Of a DNA stretch of 64,000 bases, positions 10,941-22,800 are shown piece after piece (position 1 is the stretch's first letter; each line of letters opens with the position of its first letter). The translations under genes were made by a program, and so were the position numbers. Source of the DNA: Ophioceras dolichostomum (taxonomy: Eukaryota; Ascomycota; Sordariomycetes; Magnaporthales; Ophioceraceae); contig PYST01000001.1 of NCBI GenBank assembly GCA_003049485.1, positions 248,001 to 312,000 of the forward strand, read 5' to 3'. The notes under the pieces are model-generated. The model was given only the letters and a program-made list of their open reading frames with translations, was not told where the DNA came from and ran no database searches.

Positions 10941-13443
10941 TCAATGATACCCATTAAGAACCCCCACGGCGCCTCCTCCTCCTCCCGCAGCGCTACTGCT
11001 CATGAACTCGTCAAGCTCCCCCTTGGCGGCCCGGTACATTTCCTGAGCCTCCCGTTCCCTCCGGCTGACGTACGCGACCTCCTCGCGGAGCGACTCGAGC
11101 CGTCGCCGGACCGTCACCTCCTCCGACACGGCCAGGGTCTTGAACGCGCTCAGGGCGTCCTGGGCCTTGGCCAGCGCGTCGGACGCCTCGCCGATCTTCT
11201 TGCGCAGCATTTCGGCGCGCTGCTTGTAGCCGCCGTGGTGGAGATTGAGCTTCTTCTCCAGCTTGGCGCCGCGTTCTGCCGACGCGAGGACAGCTTCCTG
11301 AGCTTCCTGTTATGTTGAAACAGTGCACAAATTTGGTTAGTTTCTGCCGGTGCTTGTGGGGAGACGAATGTGCAACTTAAGGAAGCCAAAATGAGGAAGG
11401 ACAAACCTTGAGAGCGGCCTGCATGGTGGCGACCTGGCCTTCCTCCCCGTCCTCCTCATCATCATAGCAGCCCAGACCCAGGAGGAGGGAATTGCTCTTC
11501 AGGCTATTCCAAACTTTCTGGACACCCTGTGGTTTCGGAGCGCTACCAAACTCGACAAGTATTTCCAACCTCGCAGCTTCTAGAGCAGAGTCGTCAATCT
11601 GGTCTAGACTCACGGCCTTTACTCCCTTGCCCTTGCCGGCTGCTCTCGCTGGGCCAGGAAGGACCGGGAACTTAGCGGCGTCGTTCGCAATAAGCAATGC
11701 TGCTTCACGAGCAACGAGGGCCTCTGCCGGGTCGCTAACGTCGGCCGCCTGCTTCAGTAGGAAGTCCACGTCGACCAGCGCTGGCCTGGGCAGACCGCGC
11801 TGCATGACCTGGGTCCGTCTCCTCCGCTCCAGCGCCTCATGTGCCTCCCTGATCTCGCGTTCACGTCGGTCCCGCTCGGCGGCGTCTTCCTCTAGCTTCT
11901 CGGCGTTGTCGACCTCCATCTGCTCCTCGGGAAGCTCCAGGTCCCACTCAGTCTCCTTGGGCTTCGGCAGCGAAGCGAGACCGCGCGCGAGCTTCTGTCG
12001 CATGGCGACCTCGTCGCCGGCCGTGTTCAGCGCGAAGCCGTCGCGCGGGGTTCGTAGAGGCGTCTGGAGTGGTGTCTGTCCGGGGGTCTGACCGGGGCGG
12101 GCGGGTGTGATGCCGTTGGCCGCGCCACCGGACCGAAGCGGGGTGGCGAGCGGGTTGGGGGTGGAGACCACCTGCCTCCGTGGCGTGGCCCCATCAAAGC
12201 CGGTCGACGCGGCGCCCTCGTGGAGCGGGGTGTTTTCGCCGCCGAGCAGCGACGACTGTGTTTGCGTCAGGGCGCGGATGTTGCGGATTTCGTTGGCGAT
12301 ATGGTCTTCCTGAGCTGGCGCGCGCGGAGTGCGAATCGGGGCGGCCCCCGCGTTTAGCGACGCGTACGAGCCAACCAGACCTCGGGTCGCATCGTTGTCG
12401 CTCTCCCTCGCCATCTCGCTCGCCCGCTCGCCGATCATGCCCATCTTGACGATCTCCTCCAGCTCGCCCTCGCTGACCTGTGGCGCAGGCAGCACGAGCG
12501 CCCGCCGCTTGCTACTCTGCTCGGCCTCGCGAATCTTCTGCATGCGCCCCGCCTTGAGAGCGGCCTGAAGTGATGCCGAGGAGCCATCCTTATCGTTCTT
12601 CCTCCGCTTTCGCTCGGCCTCGTCCTCCTGCGGCTCACCACCTTTCCGCTTTGTCGCCAACATCTGCTTCTTGGGATCGAAGGCGGCGCGTTCGCGCTCA
12701 TTGCGGGCGTGCTCCTGAGTTGTATCGTAGAATCCGGGAACGGGCTTTTGCTCGAAGGGTATGTCGGCATTGTAGTCCATCTGGCCCGGCTTGCGTGTGG
12801 TGACCTTGATGTTGATGCCTGCCGTCTTCAGCTCGCGACGCTTCTGAAGGGCCGCCAAACGGCGCGACTCCTCCTGTTGCCGTTCGCGAGCCTTGCGCTT
12901 CGCTTTCTTGCCCTGTGTGTTGGCCAAACGGGCGCGCGCCTCGCTCAGCATTTCTTTCTCGTCCTCGTCCAGATCGACCGTGTCTGCTTTGGCGGGCTTC
13001 GTCTCCGGGTCCGGATCGATCTCGCCCGGCCGTAGACGGCGGACGGCATCGGCTGTGGGTGCCCTAGCTGTGCCATCGTTTAGGCCTTCCAGTCCTAGCC
13101 CTGCCAATTCGGCCGCCTCCCTCTGCTCGGCCTCATCTAGTAACTTCTGGTATCGCTCGAGACACTGGTTCGCGGTGCGGCCGACTATAGGTGCGATGGT
13201 GCGCCACTGCGTTGGCATCAACTTTGCCAGATGCAGTAGCTTTTCGTCTTCATCTTTGCTCCATTCGATCTTGCGGATGCTGGGGTCTAGCCACTCGTTC
13301 CACCTCGCCTTGCACTGCTTGGGTGTCTTGCGCGCCAGCAGCGATGACACGCGAGCCCACTGATTCAGCCCATATTTGGAGACGGATGCCTTGAGAATCT
13401 CGTCTTCAATGTTGGTCCACACTCCCCCCTTTACGACGGGCAT
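10941..13443 (-). CDS. cef1: Pre-mRNA splicing factor Cdc5/Cef1 (NineTeen complex)
   Basis: Two exons, 11407–13443 and 10941–11306 (800 residues), intron in phase 0 (donor GTTTGT, acceptor CAG). Cdc5/Cef1 is a core subunit of the Prp19-associated NTC complex needed for spliceosome activation, acting in the nucleus. Two Myb repeats begin the protein: GGVWTNIEDEILKASVSKYG with RKTPKQCKARWNEWLDPSI, then IEWSKDEDEKLLHLAKLMP with GRTANQCLERYQKLLDEAE. A charged Lys/Arg/Glu-rich segment (about 210–370) follows, then the TP-rich region (RPGQTPGQTPLQTPLRTP) typical of the Cdc5/Cef domain, and a predicted coiled coil in the last exon. The start ATG at 13443 was chosen because the protein then begins MPVVKGGVW, the canonical Cdc5 N-terminus; upstream in-frame sequence is not family-like. 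Confidence 0.96.
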
Positions 13444-14046
13444 ATTGGGCAAACTTGACCCTCCCTCGAGCGGGCGGGAGAATGAAGGTCGCGGCCGAGT
13501 AATGGTTTTGGTGTCGGAAAAGTTGGTTGTTTGCTGCTGATGAAGCACGGCTGTCGATGCGATGTCAGAGGTCGTTGTCGAAAAAAAGAGAAGAGTAACG
13601 CGCTTGTGATTGGCAAACGACGGGGTGGGTCTCACGGTCTCGGATTGCCACAGACAGTATATCAAGATCTTGATTCGAGCAAATCTCAGTGCAGTCCAAT
13701 CATTTGTTGATTGAGACTCATTTTCGGTTATTCGTTGCTATTGTTTTATCGGATGAACGTCTTAGATTCCAGACAGCCTTGCCTCAGCTTCAATAAAACC
13801 GTTATTCAGTCTGCCACAGCATCAGCGGTACTGAATAGCAGCAGCACTTGTGCTCTCGTGCACCCCTGCAGATCTCAAAGCTTAAAAACGCGGCTGGGTG
13901 GAGTTTTCGGCGCGTTTCGTAGCACGCATTATTCTGCCGGACGTTCACACCAGCTCGCCCCTCTTTTGCGCCAGACCAAACACATTCACCTGCGTCAATT
14001 GACCGAATGGCACAATAGCTGAATAGTTCTTATTGTCTGAGTTATC
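13444..14046. promoter_or_regulatory. Divergent promoter of cef1 and bre2
   Basis: 603 bp between divergent start codons of two nuclear housekeeping genes. No coding frame supported. The compact spacing suggests a shared bidirectional promoter; no binding site could be assigned with confidence. Confidence 0.55.
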
Positions 14047-15959
14047 ATGGCGACCAACGGCGACACGCCTAAAAGGGAGCTCACCCCGGTTGGGGCGGCC
14101 GGGGCGACTCCCAGACCAGGCACTCCACCAATATCTTTGATTCCCCAGAAGCGCGCTCTGGTTGAAGAGCTCGACCACACCCCCGCCGTCCGGTCGCCAC
14201 TGAACCCAGACTCAAGACCATCGACTAAGACGCAGGCACAGGCCGCCGCCCTAGAAGAAACACAGACGATGGCGCGAGAGAAGCGTACGAAGAAAGACTC
14301 ACTCAAGAAGCGGGAGTCCAAAGGCGTCCCGACTCCAGGTGCGGGAGGCGCCGGAGTGGACAGCGCGAGGGCCACGCCGGACCCTAAGCAGAAGGACCCT
14401 CCTCTGAATCTCATGGGGCCGTCGCCGATCCGATATACGCTGGCTGGGCCGCTGAGGCCTTCGGATTTTGAGCAGACCCGCGGGCCCGTCCTTACCAGCC
14501 ACCACAAGATAAACGGCCCAGATGGGGAGGAGATCGAGTTCTTCGAGACGTCTGAGCAGTATGTTGCTGTTGTCTTTACCAGACGGAGATGCTTTGCGCG
14601 CAGAATCTAACCGAGTCTCACCCATCTAGGCCACTCAATCGACGAGGTTATGTCTACAACTTCTGTATCGCCGATCCCAGGTTTACGTCTTCATTGTGCT
14701 ACCGCCAGACGGAGCCTCCCCCCCACACAGCACATCTGAGCTTTGAGGATGCCGCGCAGCATATGTACCTCGACGAGGCCGGTATGCACGTCACGGGCGA
14801 CCACGGCTTCCGCATGGCCCGCGCAAACGTGGGCGTGCGCCAGGGCCGCTGGTTCTGGGAGTGCAAGGTTACTCGGGGCGTGCTGAGAGCGAAAGACCGC
14901 AAACCCGGCGGACCGGAGGCGCGAGGACACGTCCGCATCGGCTGGGCGCGCAGAGAGGCTAGCCGTGACGCCCCCGTTGGATTCGACGCCTACAGCTACG
15001 CCATCCGTGACGTTTCGGGCCAGAAGGTGCACATGTCCAGGCCGAAAGATTTCTTCCCACCCGGCGAGGACGTCCGCGAGGGCGACGTGATCGGCCTAGA
15101 GATCTGTCTGCCGTCGGAGTCGCTGCACCGAAAAGTCGTCACTGGCGCCTACAACCCAGCAGTCGACCTGCTTGAGGAGCAGCAGCAGCAGCAGCAGCAG
15201 CAAAACGGCGCCAATGGGGCGCGAACCACCAACGTTGCGACAGCGACGGCCGAGGCGGGCAATATCGTGCGCGATCGCGTGCCGTTCCGGTTCAAAGCCC
15301 ACATGATATACTTCGAGAGATTTGAGGCCCATCCGACGAAGGAATGCGAGGATTTGATGAACCCGTCGCCTGCTGCGTCCACCTCAGGCGCCGGTGCGGA
15401 TAAGCCCAGCCCGCACCACCCGGTGCCTTGCCTCCGGACGCTACCCAACTCCTACATACGGATTTACAAGAACGGCAGGCTCATGGGCACGCCTTTCGAA
15501 GACTTGCTGGCCTTCCTTCCGCCGGCTTCGACACCCAACTCAAAGGTGCAGGAGGGCGCCAGAGAGGGCTTCGATGACGGCATGCTTGGATACTACCCAG
15601 CCGTCAGCGTCTTCCGCGGCGGCGCAGCCGAAGTGAACTTCGGTCCCAAGTTCTGGTATCCGCCGGCGGGATTTGGGACCAGCAACACCAGCGGAGGAGA
15701 CGACGGTGACGTCGAGATGGCCGATGCAGACGCGTCGGCCGCCGCCACCGCCACCGCGCCAGATTTCTCTGCTTCTGCCGCTGGGTCGGTCATAATGCGC
15801 CCCATCATGGAGCGGTTCGACGAGCAGATAGTGGAGGACATCGTGTGGGACATCGTGGACGAGGTCGACTACTGGATGCAGGACGAGGCGAGACTGGCGG
15901 AGGGTATCGACGGGGGCTCTGTGGAGGAGAGAAGGGAGGCCATGCAAGAGGACCCGTGA
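14047..15959 (+). CDS. bre2: COMPASS complex subunit Bre2/Ash2 (SPRY domain)
   Basis: Two exons, 14047–14558 and 14630–15959 (613 residues), phase-2 intron of 71 bp with donor GTATGT. Bre2/Ash2 is a subunit of the Set1/COMPASS histone H3K4 methyltransferase. The first ~130 residues are Pro/Thr/Lys-rich and disordered. The SPRY domain starts across the junction (PLNRRGYVYNF) and shows CYRQTEPPPHTAHLSFED, ITGDHGFRMARA-like VTGDHGFRMARANVGV, GRWFWECKV, GHVRIGWARREAS, VGFDAYSYAIRDVSG and KVHMSRPKDFF, with the split second half (PNSYIRIYKNGRLMGTPFEDL, LGYYPAVSVFRGG, VNFGPKFWYPP) characteristic of Ash2. A CAG-coded run of seven Gln sits at 15178–15201. The C-terminal helix binds partner subunits in the family. 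Confidence 0.95.
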
Positions 15960-16354
15960 ACGAGCTGGGACTGTCTTCTTCTTGAACATACGCCGGTGCT
16001 GGCTGCATTTCCGCCTGGAATTTTATTTTTTCATAGAAGGGTGGCGTGCAAAACCAGGATCTATCGGATACCCCTTCGTGTGGAGCGAATCTACCAAATA
16101 TTAAGATCAATCCTTGCTCAGATGATAACAAAGCAATGGAACAAGAGACAAAAATGAGCAAACAGACAATTCGATCTCTGCGAAACCCGCCGTACAGATC
16201 CTGACATTCCCACCGAGCCCAGTCGTCCACCACGGGTATATCATCTACTAAAGTTATTAATAAGGGGGCGCAAAAAATTGAAGGCTCGCCGACCTGCCGT
16301 CCGCCGAAACCCCCGCCTCCCAACCTACCAGGGTCTTCAGCTAGCCTCGGACAT
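15960..16354. other. Convergent intergenic region
   Basis: 395 bp between the stop codons of two convergent genes. AT-richer than the flanks, with several A/T runs that could serve as 3'-processing signals on both strands. No gene. Confidence 0.5.
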
Positions 16355-17863
16355 CTACTTAGAAGAGCGCCCTTTTGAGGTCTTCTTCGGAGGGGGAGGC
16401 ACTTCCGGCGCTGTAGCCGCAGCACCGGTGACTGTGGCCTCCGCCGATACGGGAACGGGGTGCGGGGCCGGAAGGAGCGGGTCGTCCGGAAGTTCCTCGA
16501 TGCGGTCGCCAGCCTCGACGGTCTGCTCCTTGCCCTCCTTCTCCAAGCGCACCTCTTTGCCGCGCTTGTGGCAGTACCAGAGGACGAACAGGAGCACTGG
16601 GCCGTCACGCAGTCATCAGGTTAGCAAGGTACGTGCCTAGGTGGGTAGTCATAGCAAGAACAAAATGGCTCCGACGGGTAGACATAAGAACCTACAGAAA
16701 ATCGCAACGCTCCAAATCACGTTTGTGCCGATGAAGGCAGGCCAGCGCAGCTTGAGCGCGTTCATGATGGCCTTCAGCATGGACACGATGGCGCCCGGCT
16801 TCGCGACCAGCTCGGCAAGAGAGGTGGGGATCAGGAGCTTCATCGCGGCGTCCTTGATGCCGGCCCCCTCGTCGTGCTTGAGCCCCTGGCTCTCGGCCGC
16901 GACGGCGAGCAGCTCCGGGGCGAGGCTCGAGGTCAGCTTGTTGGGCAGCTGGGTCACGAGCTTCTGCAGCGACGAGGGCAGCTTCTCGAAGTTGTCGGAC
17001 AGGACGCCCTTGGGATCCTCCAGCAGCTCCTTCAGGTCGTTGCCCGCGGTGGGCACGCCGTTCACGAGGTCCTTGAGCACCTGCGTGAACTTGCCCACCA
17101 TCTCCTGCGACTCGTGCGAGAGGCTGAACACGCGGTTGTTCTGCGCCGACAGGTTGAGGTCGTCGAGGACGCGCGTGATGTCGTCCTGCTCGCGCACGAC
17201 TTCTCCAGTGCTGCTTCCCGGCACGGCGAGCTTGTTGTTGTTGGGCTTCTTCCCCGGCCCGCCACGGCGGATCAGGAGCGAGATACGCCGGCCGATCTTC
17301 TCCGTCGTCTTGACGGGTCCTCCGCTGCTGCCCTCGTCATCTTTCTCCTTCGCCTTGTCCTTGCCCTTGCCTTTGCCCTTATCCTTGCCTTCTCGGAACG
17401 ACTCGGCGTCGCTGTCCCAGACGATCTCGGGTGTCTTGACGCGCGGTGGCAGCGGCGGCTTCGGGCCCTCGTCATCGTCATCAGCGCCAGCCTCGGAGTG
17501 GTCGGCAGACGTCAGGAGCTCGAGGAAGCGCTGCTCCTCCTCGTTCAGGAGCGGGGTCTCGCCAGACGGTGCTGGAGCCGGCGAGGAGGGGGCCGACGGC
17601 TCTGAGATCATCGGCGTGCTCGCATGAGGTGCTGTAGCTGGTTTTGTCGCCTCTGTGTCTGTTGAGCTCGATGGCTCTTCCTTGGACTTCCGACGTTCGA
17701 CTTCGTGCTGCTCTTTCTCCTTCTTCTGCGCCTGGTGCTTTTTGTACTGAGGAGAGAATGAAAGCGCCGGTTAATTATGGGTCTGTCGAATAGCAGCCTG
17801 GGAGAGTGAAGAGAGGAGCAGAGAATAGGTAGTTACCTTCTTATAACTAAAGTATTCTAACAT
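16355..17863 (-). CDS. Fungal single-pass membrane protein of unknown function
   Basis: Three exons: a 27-nt first exon 17837–17863 (MLEYFSYKK), 16696–17746 and 16355–16596 (439 residues). The junctions read KK|YKKHQAQKK and, across the last intron, WSVAIF|LLLFVLWYCHKRGKE, which builds one hydrophobic segment (about residues 343–366) that neither exon has alone. Before it are a Lys/Glu-rich N-terminus, an acidic and Lys/Gly-repeat stretch, and a helical region (SLQKLVTQLPNKLTSSLAPELL). After it comes a short, charged then Pro-rich tail. The shape suggests an organelle or ER membrane protein with a large N-terminal soluble part, but I do not recognise a domain and assign no function. An upstream in-frame ATG at 17962 would add 33 residues; the MLEYF start is preferred as it begins the ordered part. 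Confidence 0.75.
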
Positions 17864-18764
17864 CTTGACGTAAGACTGGATGTGGTCGCTTCTAGATGTT
17901 GGTGGATGGTGGCGTGAGGGATCTCGACAGTGGGCTGGTGATGATTCTGTGACGATCTCCAAGTGCTGCTAGGACTAGAATTAATGAGTTGTAGGAAGAA
18001 GAGACGAGAAATGTGTTAGATGAGCCACTTCGCCCTTTATTTTTTTAGTTTCGCTTGTGATAATTGTTGAATTTCTTGTTCAGGGGGCCATCAACTGTCG
18101 AGCGATGTTCAGCTCAGCTGCCAAGCAATCGATCACGCTGACATCATGATTGTCGCTGTGGGTCCCGGTACATCTTTATGGGTCTGCTGCTGTGGGGTTC
18201 TCCATCTTGAAGTCAACCCCTGCAGCAACGTGAGCAGCTTAGTCGAAGATGAGATCGAAAGCGAAAGGGTGTTCTCTTTATGCACAGTTTCCTCGAAAGC
18301 TGTGTTCCTCCCTCCGTGTAGCCGAGCGCAGAGTTTGCATTGCTTTTTTTTTTCTTTTTCTCTCTTTCGCTTATTTACTGAAATACAATGTAGATGAGAG
18401 CCTTCGTCGGCCGCTACGAAACATGCCAACGTACCAGATTGCAGGACACCAGGAGTACACGAGACCAGAAGCCCGGAGTCGCTCTCTCTGACTCAGTTAG
18501 ATTATGAGTGAGGTTTCGCCGAAAGCTTGAGGGAGCCCGACTGAGAGGAAAGCAAACGAAGAGAGCAAGTTCCCGTCCGTAGTTCCGGCCGGCGATTGCT
18601 CAGCGATTGGGTATTCAAGGTCATCTCCTCTGCTGGGAGTTGTCACTCCCGTCATCACTCCGCTCAACGGCTTTATGTGGCCGGTATACATAGCAGCTCC
18701 AAGCCATAGAGCAAAGCTGGTCCCGTGCATTGCCACGAAGAAGTCACATGACTAAGGACGGCGG
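17864..18764. other. Intergenic region, no gene seen
   Basis: 0.9 kb between the start of the membrane protein gene and the stop of nse1, both minus strand. Holds poly-T/CT tracts at about 18039–18046 and 18346–18368. No supported gene. Confidence 0.5.
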
Positions 18765-19814
18765 TCAAGCTTCATTAGAGCTACCACCATCGTCATCCCG
18801 CATGTCCTCCTCCTCCTCCTCTCCATGCGCCTCCTCAATGATAGACTGCACAACCCCGCTCCTCCTCCCCACGCCGCCGCGCGCGCGGCTCCGCTGATAG
18901 GCCGCGGTCTCCGTGACAGCCCTCTCGCCCACGTAGTTCCCGCCCGTCCAGGCCGTCTTGCACTTTGGGCAGAGCCGGCTCCGGCGCGAGCGGAAGTAGG
19001 ACTCCTCGCAGATGTCGTGCAGGCGAATATGGCAGTCCATCCTGGGGCAGCGCTGGCCGACCGTCACGATGTCCTTGCAGGCTTCGCAGTGCTTGATGCG
19101 CTCCCACTCTCCCGCCTCTGCGTCCGGGTCGTTGTATGACTCCATAAGCCACGGCCACAGCTCCATCAGCGCGCGCGGTGCGAGGCTGTAGAATCCCTGC
19201 GCGCTCTTCTCCAGCCAGTCCTCCTCCACCAGGGTCGCCAGGAGCACCAGGACCTCGCTGTGTCGGAGCGCCCTCTCGGCTGCCTGAGTGGGAGCCGGTG
19301 ATGACGTCGATGATGCCGAGACCCCGACCCCGTTGCTCTCTCGACTTCGCGGTGGCGGACGCGACAGCTTCAGCGCCTGGTCCTCGGTCACGCACATCAG
19401 CTCCATGCGCGGCTGGTTGTGGGTGTCGAACATGGCGTCGAGTAGCCTCTTGATGAAAGCGAGCTCGTCTGGGCTGTACGAGGTGGCCAGCTGCGTGACC
19501 GGGTCGCTCTGGGTATTGACGAAGGCCCACACTTCCTCGTCTGTGGTTTGGTGTCGGAGCTTGCGGATGTCGTACTCGAGGGCCGAGACGGCCTCGCGGG
19601 CCATGGCGACGAAATGCTCGATTTCGGCCGTCTGTACTGTGTCGGGTTCTATTGGGACGGCATCCTGGCCGTTGTCGTTTGGTATGCCGTTTAATATCGC
19701 AGCAACTATTGGCCTCGCTTCCTCCAGCGTGAGGCTGCCTCGGGCCATGAGGGCCTGGAGGAAGGCCCGATTTGTGTCATTCCAGTTTGGTGGGACTGGG
19801 GGTTCCCAGTTCAT
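18765..19814 (-). CDS. nse1: SMC5/6 complex subunit Nse1 (RING-like, non-SMC element 1)
   Basis: Single exon, 349 residues from the ATG at 19814; the frame stays open further upstream but that sequence is not family-like. Nse1 pairs with Nse3 and Nse4 in the SMC5/6 complex that acts in DNA repair and replication-fork stability. The N-terminal half has the Nse1 winged-helix features (NRAFLQALMARGSLTLEEA, ALEYDIRKLRHQ, with VTQLATSYSPDELAFIKRLL). The second half has VLVLLATLVEEDWLEKSAQGFYSLAPRALMEL, shown here in part only by its key residues, and a C4HC3 RING-like finger: CEACKD, GQRCPRMDCHIRLHDIC, then LCPKCKTAWTGG. The tail after the finger is acidic and disordered. An ~50-residue Ser/Pro insert interrupts the middle. 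High confidence. Confidence 0.93.
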   Translation of the reverse strand: MNWEPPVPPNWNDTNRAFLQALMARGSLTLEEARPIVAAILNGIPNDNGQDAVPIEPDTVQTAEIEHFVAMAREAVSALEYDIRKLRHQTTDEEVWAFVNTQSDPVTQLATSYSPDELAFIKRLLDAMFDTHNQPRMELMCVTEDQALKLSRPPPRSRESNGVGVSASSTSSPAPTQAAERALRHSEVLVLLATLVEEDWLEKSAQGFYSLAPRALMELWPWLMESYNDPDAEAGEWERIKHCEACKDIVTVGQRCPRMDCHIRLHDICEESYFRSRRSRLCPKCKTAWTGGNYVGERAVTETAAYQRSRARGGVGRRSGVVQSIIEEAHGEEEEEDMRDDDGGSSNEA

Positions 19815-22800
19815 GCTCGCGACCCTTTCCGGTGAGCAAATTGAACGGGAAGTGATCTCCTGGGAGTGGGAGAATACGTCGTTTTCGAAGCAGTGACTAG
19901 GTAGGCACCTAGTGCTTCCAGAGGGCTTGGTTTTGTGGTGAGGCAGGTGTCCGGGAGACATGAAGATGCGTACAACCAGACGCGTCAAGCTTTCTTGCAG
20001 CGCGTTGTTAGTAGGGAGGGGTCCTCCATTTTTAGCGTAGGTTGCCCCGCTGGATTGAATGGACAGGAACATGAAGCTCTGACCACCTCCCTCGCAGACC
20101 TCAACCCAACAAAGACAAGGCTCCCGCATGTCAAACCCCTCAACGCTCCAGGTTCCCGGGACTCCCAAATAGAGCGGAGCATTCTTGTCTGATTCTGCAT
20201 TATTTACAAGCTTTATCTCCTCCTTGATGGATCTTTGGTATTATTCTTGGTCTCCTGAAGCTCTCGCACCCGCTGTCCATCTTTCGAGTGGTGGAAATGC
20301 TTTGAGGACTAGATGTCCTTCCTCGAGTGGTTGTTGTAGTTATGACCGGCCTCGAGGTAGTTGCAGCAAGGTGCATCATCCGACCGATGATATTTTCCTA
20401 GCCATAGGTAAGGTACCTATTCTCCCACTTTAGCAGAGGTCTCTGGATCTTCTATCCTGCTCAGTCGCCTGCTTGCCGTTTCAGGCGACTCGAAGATTCT
20501 GGAATCCACAAGATCGGGTCCCGATTCTTTGCTGACGACCGAGTCATCCGTGGCCGCGAGGCGCCCAGAGCTCCTTGCTAGTAACTCCTCCACGGGCCAC
20601 TGACCCTGGCCAGACAAATCCCTCCTATCATCACGTGGTCTCCTCCTATCTAAGCCGAGCTCCTCATTCCGGCGAGCTTCAGATCGATAGATAGAGGGTT
20701 ATTCCTTGGCTATTCTCGATGACGAACCTTGGCGGGGAGTACTCTTAGAGTATTCTTATGGCGTAGGTAGTGAATAATCCCCCGTCTGGCAAGTGGACGC
20801 GTCGTCTCCTCCCTTTCTATCGATTTATTTCTTGTCCCCTCGGCCCATAGCATTGTCTGACAGGGACGAATCGGGCACCGAGACTGGTGCGAATAGTAGG
20901 ATACGCCAATGTGACCAAGGTCCGTATAAGTGGCCCACACGGCGAGCAAGAGTCAGGGGGCCTACTAGGACATGGGGAGCGTCCAAACTGCTGGGAAAGT
21001 ATCTCGTCAGTCGACTGATGTGCAGCCGTGGGATATTTTGGTCCCTTTTATCGACTTCGCCAATGTTGTCTCTCGTTCTTGCCGTCCTAGAACGAAGTGC
21101 TCCTCAGATGCCGGTCCAGTATATCCCCCAAGAATACCCGTCGTCGGCTACGGCTCTCCAAGTAACGACATGGATCGACTCAGGGGACAGCTTGAAGAAC
21201 ATGGCGTTGTAACCTCAAGAGGCCAGGTAGCAGGCAGTTCGCCCATCGACTCGGTCCCCACCCTCGACTCGTGCTCCTTGCTGCATGATGGCTTCGTGGC
21301 GAGCTGGCCCGCAGCCGCCATGTCCACCCGGTGGATCTCGCCCTACGCAGAACTCCCTCCCTCCACACCAGAGTGGATATTTCCCATCATCGCCAGGCCC
21401 ACCCCACGTCTATTTCTTCCCGTTATATCACACCTTCCCGCCGACCTGGGACGAGAAGCAAGCACGCGCGCACAATGCCACATCAGCGGATCGGCCAGTC
21501 TGCCATGGCCGTCCAGCTGCCAACTGAGGTCCTAGCGAATGCAGTTGGTGTTCCCGTGTACAGCGTCCGATGTCTCTCCAGCAGAGCCGCTAACAATCGT
21601 TCAAGCCGCTAACAATCGTTCCAAGGACTGCTAAGCTTACACCGTCTGTCTTTCGGTTCGTGGCCTTCAAGATATGTCATGGTAATCTCATCTCGCACCG
21701 CCTTCGGTCTTCCAGCCCTACAGGTTACCCTCCCCCAACGCCTACCGTCTAGGGCAATCCAATCGGGTTCTACGCACTTACCAACTTCATAAGTTGACGA
21801 AAACACCTTACGCCGGGAACAACACCACTGCCATGTTTTGTCTAGCTAACGAGAGGCCCCTGAACAACAGTGGCAACAAGCCTCACTGCGGGATCACTCC
21901 TGCTTGTGGTGATCTTAGTCAAGAACGTTTACACACAAGTCAACCGACGATCTTGACATGTGCAGATGCCGATATCTCCGCGGCTAGTCATCTACATTCG
22001 ACAAGCAACGGGAGAGCAGATTTGGGCCCGATGATGCCATGACGAAACATCTGCGAGAATTAAGTTGTCATTCGCTTCACTCTTGCTTCATCACGCGTGG
22101 GTAAGAATCTAGGCCCACAGAGAAGAAGAATCCAGCTCGACTTGGGCGTACAAGTTCAACTAGGAGACAAAAACTGGCATTCCGGCCGAGACCGGCCGAA
22201 CCTGTACAAGGCCTTTGAGCTGCTTACAATCCTTTTCGAGCCGGGTTCTGCGGCTCGGAGTTCGGGCGCTTCTGTTGCCGCCCAGGCGGATCTCAGCATC
22301 CCGAGCGCGAAGCAGGACTTCCTCCTTTCATGCCGGGGGTCCCGGCCAGCATCCTGCAGTTCGTGTTTTTCGGCACGACCGGGACTTTCGAGAGTACGTA
22401 TGGGAGAAGCGAGCCCCCAAGCTACTCCATCGCTTCGTCAAGAAACGGAAAACGCCGACAGAGCTAGTCTACAACTGCTACAGTCGATAGTGGTCGTGCC
22501 ACCGGGAGGAGGCGATAGGCACAAGCAGGTGGTCTCTCCCAAGAAGATCAGACAGGCAGTCACGGCAACCGCTGGTAAGGGCAAGGCGATTCGAGGTTTA
22601 CTTCTGTTCGGTGCAGCAGGATCGAAATTGTGGGAATATTTATCACAAGCAAGACGAGATTCCAATGTTGAGCACAAAATAGGGACACGGGGAAAAGTAC
22701 ATATCTAACAGACCACATAGCATGGCCTCGTGGGTTGTACAAAGCCCTGAGAGCCCTGAGACATTCCTGCCATCTGATGGCCACGTGTAGTTCAGACCGC

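Noticed and set aside
11492..12091. 199-codon plus-strand frame opposite cef1
   Set aside because: Antisense shadow of a GC-rich coding exon; Ser/Arg-rich composition, no family likeness, while the opposite strand is clearly Cdc5/Cef1.
16641..17627. 328-codon plus-strand frame opposite the membrane protein gene
   Set aside because: Antisense shadow; Ser/Leu-rich low complexity. The minus-strand exons join in phase and build a membrane helix, so the minus strand is preferred.
20972..21535. 187-codon plus-strand frame in the gene-poor region
   Set aside because: Starts with ATG but codon third positions are mixed, composition is Ser/Pro/Arg-rich, and no family feature is seen.
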